Part shown: one piece after another, positions 1 to 6,259 of the stretch
Layout of the letters: every line of letters begins with the position of its first letter
Numbering within the stretch: position 1 is the stretch's first letter
Assembly (NCBI GenBank): GCA_964583185.1
Contig: CAZOVL010000120.1
Coordinates: forward strand, 1 to 6,259
Reading direction: 5' to 3'
Length of the DNA stretch: 6,259 bases
Source of the DNA: Bacteroides_E sp964583185
GTDB lineage: Bacteria > Bacteroidota > Bacteroidia > Bacteroidales > Bacteroidaceae
Made by a program: the position numbers and the translations under genes
The notes under the pieces: generated by a model
Told to the model about the DNA's origin: nothing
The model's database searches: none
What the model saw: only the letters and a program-made list of their open reading frames with translations

Positions 1-232
1 CTCGTAGAATCCTCCATCAACCAATATTCGCATCAAAGAACACCCTTCGTAAATCATGCTGCCACGTAATCGGTCACCTTACCACCTGAATCTTCTTGTC
101 ATTGACACTGAGTTTCTTTCCATCCACAGTGCAGGTATATTCGTTTACCGGTTGACCGGCAGGATTAAAATTCACCTGCTTCGATAAATTTAACAAATCT
201 TACCGGATTAGAGTAATTCCTTTGGAACATTC
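1..232 (-). pseudogene. Decayed RHS/YD-repeat protein fragment
   Basis: Three minus-strand pieces join into one recognisable protein. The frame of 232-77 gives KGITLIR, a TAA stop at 202-200, then DLLNLSKQVNF and YTCTVDGKKLSV before a stop at 76-74. A second frame gives GGKVTDYV at about 86-63. A third gives SMIYEG then MRILVDGGFYE at 60-1, open at the window edge. In Bacteroidetes RHS-repeat proteins, a segment like 'KGI..I.Y(N/D)LLNLP..v.f' leads to 'YTY.aDGkKL', then 'DYvGN.IYE.g.LkrILVDGGY'; that is knowledge of the family. The stop falls where a Tyr is usual. The second frame break near 63-62 is explained by one lost G in a GTGGC run. No start codon or signal peptide is visible, and the 5' limit near 232 is uncertain. 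The decay argues for a dead toxin-like or wall-associated element. A sequencing error could explain one lesion but hardly three. Confidence 0.6.
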
Positions 233-423
233 TCTTCAAAAATCTTCTCTACATCAGATTAACAAATAATTCAATAGAATCGACATCAATTGATAGTTCA
301 AACAACAAAAAAACCTTATTCTCTCCTAAACCTATCGGTTATTAACAAATAGCAAACATTTTGTTACAAATGGACACCTTTTAGATACAATAGAAAGACT
401 CAAACCTCTGGAAATTTCATATA

Positions 424-456
424 TTTACTTCTCTGACAATCACACTTTTAATTATG
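424..456 (+). promoter_or_regulatory. Weak candidate promoter of the GH3 gene
   Basis: TAATTATG at 449-456 differs by one base from the Bacteroidetes -7 element TAnnTTTG. TTTA at 424-427 differs by one base from the -33 element TTTG, and the gap between them is 21 bases, within the usual range. Transcription would begin near 462, leaving a leader of about 35 bases. No exact TAnnTTTG exists between 300 and 497. A TATAAT at 474-479 lies too close to the start codon to be a likely -10 box. The assignment is tentative. Confidence 0.25.
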
Positions 457-497
457 TGAATTTTCTGTTCAAAGTATAATCTTTTAAAAAACATATT

Positions 498-3089
498 ATG
501 AAATTTAAGTATCTCTATTTATTTATCTTGGTTCTTCTAGCAGGTTGCAATAACAATACCTCCTATAAAAACAGTTCACTTTCACCGGAAAAACGGGCTG
601 AAGATTTAGTTAAGTTACTAACACTTGAGGAGAAAGTGCAATTGATGCAAGACGCTTCACGACCTGTAGAGCGTTTGGGTATAAAACCTTATAATTGGTG
701 GAACGAAGCTTTACACGGTGTGGCTCGTTCCGGATTGGCCACCGTTTATCCACAACCCATCGGTATGGCTGCTTCATTCGATGTAAACACAGTTTCCAAC
801 GTTTTTGAAGCTGTTTCTGATGAAGCTCGTGCTAAAAACACCTATTATTCTTCGCAAGGAAGTTATGAGCGCTACCAAGGATTGACCATGTGGACACCTA
901 CTGTTAACATTTTACGTGACCCTCGTTGGGGAAGAGGAATTGAAACCTATGGGGAAGACCCTTATTTAACCAGCCGAATGGGAGTTATGGTAGTTAAAGC
1001 CCTACAAGGCCCTGAAGGAGAGAAGTATGATAAATTACACGCTTGTGCCAAACACTTTGCCGTACATTCCGGGCCGGAATGGAATAGACATTCTTATAAT
1101 GCAGAAAACATAAAACCTCGTGATTTATATGAAACCTATCTTCCTCCTTTTGAAGCCTTGGTAAAAGAAGGTAAAGTAGAGGAAGTAATGTGTGCTTACA
1201 ACAGATATGAAGGCGATCCTTGCTGTGGTAGCCATCAACTATTAATACAGATTTTGCGTGAAGATTGGGGATACGATGGCATTGTAGTTGCTGATTGTGG
1301 TGCCATTGCAGATTTTTATAATGAAAAAGGGCATCGCACACACCCCGATGCAGAATCTGCTTCAGCTGCTGCAGTAATCAGTGGCACCGATTTGGACTGT
1401 GGATCGAGTTATAAAGCGTTGGTGGAAAGTGTAAAACAAGGATTGATTAGTGAATCAGAGATTGATGTTTCGGTTAAACGTTTACTGAAAGCTCGTTTTG
1501 CACTTGGAGAAATGGACGACTTAAGTGAGGTATCTTGGAGCAAAATACCTTTATCTGTTGTTGCATCAGCTAAACACGGATCAATTGCTTTAGACATTGC
1601 ACGCAAATCAATGACTTTATTACAAAACAAAAACAACACATTACCTTTGGCTCGTGATGGCAAAACCATTGCAGTTATGGGACCTAATGCAAATGACTCG
1701 GTTATGCAATGGGGCAACTATAATGGTATCCCCCCACAAACAGTAACCATTTTGCAAGGTATACAAGCAGCTTTAGGAAAAGAGGACAAACTAATTTATG
1801 AACAAGGAAGCTCTTGGGTTGAAAGAACGATAATAAAGAGTGTCTTTGACCAGTGCAAGTCGGCTGAAGGTGCGGGTTTCTCTGCTAAATACTGGAATAA
1901 TACCAAGCGTGAAGGTGAACCTGTTGTGTTTGACCAAGTAGCTACTCCTTTCCGCTTCTGTACTTCAGGTGCAACGGTTTTTGCTCCCGGAGTTAATTTA
2001 ACCGATTTTTCTGCTACCTATAACAGCGTGTTTACTCCTGAACAGTCCGGAGAAGTTGTTTTTGACTTCTATACTTATGGCACAGGTAGATTGCGAGTGG
2101 ATGGCAAGGAAGTAAAAAGGTTTGCCAATATGCATGGATCAAGAAATGTAAGCCATTTGATGAACGTAACTGCAGGTAAGTCGTATAACATAGAGATTGA
2201 ATATGAATATCTAAGAAGTGATGCACAACTAAACTTTGATCTAGGATTCAAAGAGCGTGTTGACATCAACAAATCAGTAAACAAAGTAAAAGAGGCAGAT
2301 ATAGTTGTATTCGTATCGGGTATTTCTCCCGTTCTGGAAGGAGAAGAAATGGGGGTTGACCTTCCCGGTTTCAGACTTGGAGACCGCACAGACATTGAAC
2401 TACCTGCTGTTCAACGTGAATTGATTACAGCACTTCATCGTGCAGGTAAAAAAATAATACTTGTTAATTGTTCGGGGTCGCCCATTGGCTTAGTACCTGA
2501 AGCACAAATGTGCGATGCCATTTTACAAGCCTGGTATCCCGGACAAGAAGGAGGTACAGCAGTGGCCGAAGTTTTATTTGGTGATTATAATCCGGCAGGA
2601 CGTTTACCTGTGACTTTTTACAAGAATGTATCTCAGTTACCCGATTTTGAAGATTATGATATGACCGGACGCACGTATAGATATATGAAAGAAGAACCTC
2701 TTTTTGCTTTTGGTTATGGCCTTAGCTATACAACGTTTGATTACGGAAAAATGAAATTATCTAAGGACACCTACAAACAAGGAGAACTACTAAATGTTAT
2801 TGTTCCCGTAACTAATGTAGGTACATACACAGGTGATGAGGTGATACAGCTTTATCTTCGTAAAGAAAATGATCCGGAAGGACCTATTAAAACTTTACGC
2901 TCATTTAAACGAATCAACATTCCTGCATCGGAAACAGCAGAAGTTATTTTCAATTTAGGAGATAAAGAATTGGAATGGTGGGATGAATCAAGCAATACAG
3001 TTAGGGTTTGTCCGGGGAAATATGACATTTTAGTGGGATCTAGCTCTCAAGAGAAAGATTTACAAGTGGCTCAAATAACCATACAATAG
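498..3089 (+). CDS. GH3 beta-xylosidase/beta-glucosidase lipoprotein with PA14 insert
   Basis: Predicted exo-acting family 3 glycoside hydrolase that removes single beta-linked sugars, probably xylose or glucose, from oligosaccharide ends by a retaining mechanism. Residues 1-17 form a lipoprotein signal with lipobox LLAGC and lipidated Cys17, so the enzyme is membrane anchored outside the cytoplasm. The N-terminal barrel spans about 30-340, with RDPRWGR (140-146), KH (185-186) and the nucleophile Asp266 in VVADCGAI. The C-terminal catalytic half starts near 371 and is interrupted by a PA14-like domain at about 456-585. It resumes with LEGEEMGVD (613-621), which carries the likely acid/base Glu, then GDRTDIELPAVQ. 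A fibronectin III-like domain at about 760-850 closes the protein. At 863 residues it is full length for PA14-containing GH3 enzymes of Bacteroidales. The ATG follows an A-rich stretch without a clear Shine-Dalgarno and precedes the signal peptide directly. The nested PA14 and xylosidase-like wording favour beta-xylosidase, but substrate cannot be settled from sequence. Confidence 0.93.
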   Translation: MKFKYLYLFILVLLAGCNNNTSYKNSSLSPEKRAEDLVKLLTLEEKVQLMQDASRPVERLGIKPYNWWNEALHGVARSGLATVYPQPIGMAASFDVNTVSNVFEAVSDEARAKNTYYSSQGSYERYQGLTMWTPTVNILRDPRWGRGIETYGEDPYLTSRMGVMVVKALQGPEGEKYDKLHACAKHFAVHSGPEWNRHSYNAENIKPRDLYETYLPPFEALVKEGKVEEVMCAYNRYEGDPCCGSHQLLIQILREDWGYDGIVVADCGAIADFYNEKGHRTHPDAESASAAAVISGTDLDCGSSYKALVESVKQGLISESEIDVSVKRLLKARFALGEMDDLSEVSWSKIPLSVVASAKHGSIALDIARKSMTLLQNKNNTLPLARDGKTIAVMGPNANDSVMQWGNYNGIPPQTVTILQGIQAALGKEDKLIYEQGSSWVERTIIKSVFDQCKSAEGAGFSAKYWNNTKREGEPVVFDQVATPFRFCTSGATVFAPGVNLTDFSATYNSVFTPEQSGEVVFDFYTYGTGRLRVDGKEVKRFANMHGSRNVSHLMNVTAGKSYNIEIEYEYLRSDAQLNFDLGFKERVDINKSVNKVKEADIVVFVSGISPVLEGEEMGVDLPGFRLGDRTDIELPAVQRELITALHRAGKKIILVNCSGSPIGLVPEAQMCDAILQAWYPGQEGGTAVAEVLFGDYNPAGRLPVTFYKNVSQLPDFEDYDMTGRTYRYMKEEPLFAFGYGLSYTTFDYGKMKLSKDTYKQGELLNVIVPVTNVGTYTGDEVIQLYLRKENDPEGPIKTLRSFKRINIPASETAEVIFNLGDKELEWWDESSNTVRVCPGKYDILVGSSSQEKDLQVAQITIQ

Positions 3090-3108
3090 AGAATTTCATA
3101 ACGAATAG

Positions 3109-3143
3109 AAAAGCCTTAGAGACTCTTTCTCTAGGGCTTTTTT
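3109..3143 (+). terminator. Intrinsic terminator of the GH3 gene
   Basis: AAAAGCCTTAGAGA (3109-3122) pairs with TCTCTAGGGCTTTT (3128-3141) over 14 base pairs, one of them a G-T wobble. The loop is CTCTT and the hairpin runs into six T residues at 3138-3143. It starts 20 bases after the hydrolase stop codon. The A run on the left arm could give weak termination of minus-strand transcripts arriving from the convergent gene. Confidence 0.9.
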
Positions 3144-3191
3144 ATTCCATTAATTTTATAGTATAATAAAGTATACAAAGAGCTAATTGAA

Positions 3192-3303
3192 GAACAAGGG
3201 TCAAAGTTTGATTGACTACTCAATAGCATAGAGCAAACCCATTACCTGCTTCACCGCTAGAAAGTACTCAAGAAATTTTCACTCAAAAATCTTTGACAAG
3301 TTC
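3192..3303 (-). repeat. Inverted repeat in the 3' region of the convergent gene
   Basis: GTCAAAG at 3200-3206 is the exact reverse complement of CTTTGAC at 3291-3297. Further out, GAAC (3192-3195) matches GTTC (3300-3303) across an unequal internal loop. In the transcript of the minus-strand gene this could close a large stem of 7 plus 4 base pairs just after its stop codon. The left arm also overlaps two small palindromes, TCAAA-G-TTTGA (3201-3211) and GTCAA/TTGAC (3200-3216). No T run follows on the minus strand, so it is not a standard terminator. It may be chance. Confidence 0.3.
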
Positions 3304-3312
3304 CTTTTTCAT

Positions 3313-5787
3313 CTAATTAAAGGTGAATGCGTACACATTTCCTCCAAAATCAGTAATAACGAAAGTATTTCCGGATACAGCAACTGTACTATATATTGGT
3401 GCACCTGTTTTGTGCTCCCAAATAATTTTTCCATTTTCGCTATTTACTACATAGATACTACCATCAGAAGCTCCAAAAACAATATACTTGTCAATACTTA
3501 CAGGGCTAGTTTCAATTGTAGCTGATGGATAACGTGTATAAGGAGCTGTATACACCAATGCAGGTAAAGTTTTGACTCTCCACTTCTCTTTGTAAGTTTC
3601 TCTATCCAAAGCAACCAACCCATCACTCGCCGTTCCAAAAACAATCAAATCGGCTGTAACTAATGGTGTAGAAGTTACATCCACATTGTATGGCAGTTCT
3701 TTCGAAATAATTACATTTCCAGTCTCTACCTCTATGATAAAAAACGACTTTGAAGCAATAAAATAGGCTAACCCATTGTGAATAGTGGGGGTTGATCCCC
3801 GGTTGGATATACCATTTTTTCTTTGCGACCACAAATGTTTTCCTGTCTGAGTATCATTTCCATGCATTGCTCTCCATTGGGCACCACTTATTACAACTTT
3901 ATCATCAGCTGCAATAGTGCTCGTAGTTCCTTCACCCTGTTCCCAACTTGTATTTATCCACTTTTGCTCTCCGGTTCTCGCATCATACGCTGATAAACCT
4001 TTGCCACTTCCGGCATACACAACACCTTCTCTGGTAGTAAGTCCATCATCTAATACCGGAAGCCCCTCAACTTGTAGTTTCTTTTCCCAGACAAGTTTCC
4101 CGGATTCAGTATTCACAGCATACAAATAACCTTCTGCATCTTGTGCAAACACATTTTCCCCCTCTATTGCAATTGTGTTTTTTATTGAGTTTCTTGTTCT
4201 ATAAAACCACTTTATCTTACCACTCTTAGCGTCTAGGGCATAAATTCCTCCTTCTCCTCGCAAATCTTCATCTACGGTTGCCACATAAATTGAGTTATTG
4301 TAGATAAGAGGAGAGGACATAAAGATGTTTCCTTTGACATTATTAATCCAGGTTAGCTTAATGGGCAGATTCAGTGAATCTGTTCTATGTCCTACGTGTT
4401 CTGAGTTAGCCAATAGAGTAGTCCAATTCTCTTTGAGTATTACATCAGTATCTTTGGGCTTATATACAAAGTGCTCTTTTGCCTTAGCTACTTCTCCGTT
4501 TTCAAACTGAGCTGTAACTTCTATAAATAGATTTTGATTTATGTATTGCTCCGGGATATCCATATCTACATACCAGCTCCAGTCTGTTTTTTGATTTAGC
4601 TTTCTCTTCATTTCAATAGTCTTATTATCATCATAAAGCGTATACACAATATCTCTTACCGGAGAGATCGAGTTATATGCATTTACCATCAGTGGTACTT
4701 GCCCTTTATCATTAGTTGTAACAAGACTATTGGAAATGGAAGAAATAACCAAGTTCTTATCAATGTATGTATATCTTAACTGTGTATCGATATTGCCTTT
4801 GGAATCTATAGATGCTAACCTAAAGGCAGAAGTTGAATGGTCTATTCCTCCTTTATCTAATGTTGCAGTAGATATGGTTTTTATTTTCCCTTGCTGACGT
4901 ATAAAATGATTGTGCCAATGCCCATAGAACCATCCTTTTACATTCAAGTCATTAAGGACTAACTTTTCGGAATTATTTTTCTTAAAAATAAACTCTTCAG
5001 TATAAGACATTAAATCATGATTAAAAATAATGATAGGGGTCTCTTTGTTTACTAACGCTAAATCATTCTTGATCCATTCATAAACTTCAGCTTCTGTATA
5101 GCTAGGAGCATGGTCGCCATAAGGCATTGGTGTTACCACATAATGTACATTGCCATAGTCGAAAGAAAACCATACGGGGCCATATATACTTTCAAACAGT
5201 TGCTCTCCAGAATCTCCTTTAACCAGGTCATGATTACCAATGCAATAGTACACGGGACATCCCATATTTTTACTATTCATCAATTTAATATGGGCTTTTA
5301 AACCCGATTCATAACAAATATCTCCTGTATGAATTATAAATGCTACATCCTCATTTTTAGCATAATCACGCACATTGTGTGCCCATCTCTCTTGATCACT
5401 TGTGTTGAATATTTCAGTATCTGATAGCTGTATAAATTTATGGCTACCATCTTTTGCAATACGGCTATTCCAACTTTCCAGAGGAAAGTCATATGAATCT
5501 ACATCTTCATCTATTTTGATATAATGTTTATTGCCAGCCTTGTATCCCGTAGGTGTTGTTACTGTAATAAATCGTTCATTGGAATGCCCGGGAAGTTCAA
5601 ACACTCCGTTTGAATTTGTTTTCACAACATTTTTACCATCGGACACCATTATCCCTTTCAAAACTCTCTCTCCTTTATCGTACAACCCATTTTTGTTACT
5701 ATCAACAAAAACTTTTCCGCTATGAGCCGATAATGTAATAGCAAAGAATAGTGTGGTAATCAGACTTAGAATATATCGTTGAATCAT
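3313..5787 (-). CDS. Secreted calcineurin-like metallophosphoesterase fused to PQQ-like beta-propeller
   Basis: Predicted exported two-metal phosphoesterase with a C-terminal propeller; substrate unknown. Residues 1-21 are a signal peptide with likely cleavage after LSA. Residues 24-105 resemble the metallophosphoesterase N-terminal module, a Cna-B/SdrD-like sandwich with GKVFVDSNKNGLYDKGE. The catalytic domain spans about 116-330: motif I SDTE (122-125), motif II HTGD (153-156), motif III GNHD (184-187), motif IV FNHD (255-258) and motif V GHWH (289-292). Motif I normally reads DxH, but Glu125 replaces the His here. Residues 345-445 look like a beta-sandwich linker. From about 453 to 824 come seven propeller repeats with a '(D/N)..(T/S)G...W'-like core, for example SGKIKW, SGKLVW, TGEQKW, TGKHLW and NGKIIW; the fifth and sixth are divergent. 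Such repeats often only bind partners, so PQQ binding is not implied. No type IX secretion tail is visible. The ATG at 5787 directly precedes the signal peptide, with no Shine-Dalgarno. It converges on the hydrolase gene with a 223-base gap. Confidence 0.9.
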   Translation of the reverse strand: MIQRYILSLITTLFFAITLSAHSGKVFVDSNKNGLYDKGERVLKGIMVSDGKNVVKTNSNGVFELPGHSNERFITVTTPTGYKAGNKHYIKIDEDVDSYDFPLESWNSRIAKDGSHKFIQLSDTEIFNTSDQERWAHNVRDYAKNEDVAFIIHTGDICYESGLKAHIKLMNSKNMGCPVYYCIGNHDLVKGDSGEQLFESIYGPVWFSFDYGNVHYVVTPMPYGDHAPSYTEAEVYEWIKNDLALVNKETPIIIFNHDLMSYTEEFIFKKNNSEKLVLNDLNVKGWFYGHWHNHFIRQQGKIKTISTATLDKGGIDHSTSAFRLASIDSKGNIDTQLRYTYIDKNLVISSISNSLVTTNDKGQVPLMVNAYNSISPVRDIVYTLYDDNKTIEMKRKLNQKTDWSWYVDMDIPEQYINQNLFIEVTAQFENGEVAKAKEHFVYKPKDTDVILKENWTTLLANSEHVGHRTDSLNLPIKLTWINNVKGNIFMSSPLIYNNSIYVATVDEDLRGEGGIYALDAKSGKIKWFYRTRNSIKNTIAIEGENVFAQDAEGYLYAVNTESGKLVWEKKLQVEGLPVLDDGLTTREGVVYAGSGKGLSAYDARTGEQKWINTSWEQGEGTTSTIAADDKVVISGAQWRAMHGNDTQTGKHLWSQRKNGISNRGSTPTIHNGLAYFIASKSFFIIEVETGNVIISKELPYNVDVTSTPLVTADLIVFGTASDGLVALDRETYKEKWRVKTLPALVYTAPYTRYPSATIETSPVSIDKYIVFGASDGSIYVVNSENGKIIWEHKTGAPIYSTVAVSGNTFVITDFGGNVYAFTFN

Positions 5788-5828
5788 AATCTATAGATTT
5801 AGGTTAGTATTCTTATGGTGTTCTTTCA

Positions 5829-5857
5829 CAAAACTACACCTTTTTATATTGTAAACA
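5829..5857 (-). promoter_or_regulatory. Bacteroidetes-type promoter of the phosphoesterase gene
   Basis: On the minus strand TAGTTTTG (5836-5829) matches the Bacteroidetes -7 element TAnnTTTG exactly. The sequence TGTTTAC (5857-5851) upstream is a poor and slightly close -33 element. Transcription would start near 5822, giving a leader of about 35 bases before the ATG at 5787. The position and exact -7 match support the call; the -33 part is weak. Confidence 0.5.
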
Positions 5858-6204
5858 GACTTCATAAAATCTCCTGAAAGCCTTTGTATAAAAGAGATTG
5901 TATGGTTTCAAACTGAAGTTTACCTTTGGTGTTTAGGTGTTTTACATTTCAAACATAGCTAAATTCTTTCAGGATGAGATCAGCTCCTCTTAATTATTTG
6001 TGATATAAATCTTTATTGTTCTATGAGAATTCATAAAATAAAAGAAGTAAAGTCAAATATCTCATCGTTTGGAAAACCGGATCTTTTTGGACTATCTTTC
6101 TTGTGTAATCATTAAATATCAGCCATCAGTAAAAGAGCTCATTTTTATGAGATACTAAAGTTTTTCGGCACCTGCGTTTCAAGGCTCGTAACCAGGGTTT
6201 TTAA
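5837..6204. other. AT-rich intergenic region without a supportable gene
   Basis: Neither strand has an open frame with a plausible start and a protein-like composition. The stretch 6001-6060 is only 11/60 G+C. A 9-bp inverted repeat, TCCTGAAAG (5872-5880) and CTTTCAGGA (5966-5974), and a small hairpin CTCAT-TTTT-ATGAG (6138-6151) are the only structures seen. The base composition turns richer in GC from about 6165 into the edge repeats. No tRNA or rRNA is recognised. Its left end holds the upstream region of the phosphoesterase gene. Confidence 0.6.
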
Positions 6205-6259
6205 CGGTCTAGGACCGAAGGCCTGTCGGTCTAGGAGAGAAGGGTGCTCGGTCTAGGAC
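6205..6259. repeat. 22-bp tandem repeat array, cut by window edge
   Basis: The 10-mer CGGTCTAGGA occurs at 6205-6214, 6227-6236 and 6249-6258, exactly 22 bases apart. The 12 bases between copies share their GAAGG centre but otherwise differ. In the first copy CGGTC-TAG-GACCG (6205-6217) is a perfect 5-bp inverted repeat; the second copy breaks it and the third runs off the end. Positions 6201-6259 are 34/59 G+C, far above the sequence to the left. A 22-base period is not a codon multiple, and all three frames are soon closed, so it is not a peptide repeat. Its role is unknown. Confidence 0.8.

Noticed and set aside
255..345. A minus-strand open stretch reading ELSIDVDSIELFVN, which resembles the C-terminal sandwich of GH32 enzymes.
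   Set aside because: It is under 30 residues between two stops with no start codon. The neighbouring remnant at 1-232 fits RHS repeats, not GH32, so the likeness is probably chance.
994..2395. Minus-strand open frames inside the hydrolase gene.
   Set aside because: They overlap a well-supported family 3 hydrolase, lack recognisable motifs and look like antisense shadows.
3623..5725. Small open frames on both strands within the phosphoesterase gene.
   Set aside because: They lie inside a gene with clear domains and motifs, show no recognisable motifs and have no supporting promoter or ribosome site.
498..5787. A joint operon or two-gene system of hydrolase and phosphoesterase.
   Set aside because: The genes converge and a strong terminator lies between them, so they are separate transcription units. 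Nothing else links their functions.
5872..5974. A 9-bp perfect inverted repeat about 85 bases apart, considered as ends of a small mobile element.
   Set aside because: A 9-bp match is expected about once by chance in a region this size, no target duplication flanks it, and there is no internal gene.
6205..6259. A CRISPR array.
   Set aside because: The constant part is only 10 bases and the variable part 12. CRISPR repeats and spacers are usually over 20 bases each, and the variable parts share a GAAGG core.

Overview
The window looks like chromosomal DNA from a member of the Bacteroidota, most likely order Bacteroidales. The evidence is low GC outside the right edge, a lipoprotein-type secreted glycoside hydrolase, a secreted metallophosphoesterase with the N-terminal module common in this phylum, a TAnnTTTG-type promoter, weak or absent Shine-Dalgarno sequences, and an RHS-repeat fragment with typical Bacteroidetes wording. 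The species cannot be named from the sequence alone.

Layout, left to right. (1) Positions 1-232, minus strand: a decayed piece of an RHS/YD-repeat protein, readable only by joining three frames and reading through a stop. (2) Positions 233-497: AT-rich upstream region of the next gene, with at best a weak promoter. (3) Positions 498-3089, plus strand: an intact 863-residue family 3 glycoside hydrolase lipoprotein with a PA14 domain nested in its C-terminal catalytic half, probably a beta-xylosidase or beta-glucosidase. A strong intrinsic terminator follows at 3109-3143. (4) Positions 3313-5787, minus strand: an intact 824-residue secreted protein joining a calcineurin-like metallophosphoesterase to a C-terminal PQQ-like beta-propeller. 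It converges on the hydrolase, and a good Bacteroidetes promoter match lies about 40 bases before its start. (5) Positions 5837-6204: an AT-rich region with no gene I can support. (6) Positions 6205-6259: an abruptly GC-rich set of 22-bp tandem repeats cut by the window edge.

The two intact genes are convergent, so they are separate transcription units. Both products are exported. The hydrolase would finish breakdown of plant or other beta-linked oligosaccharides at the cell surface or in the periplasm. The phosphoesterase-propeller protein has no assignable substrate. No SusC/SusD pair, sensor or transporter is present, so a polysaccharide utilisation locus cannot be claimed. I see no complete new multi-gene system. 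The most notable items are the phosphoesterase-propeller fusion, its altered metal-binding motif I, the RHS remnant and the edge repeat array.
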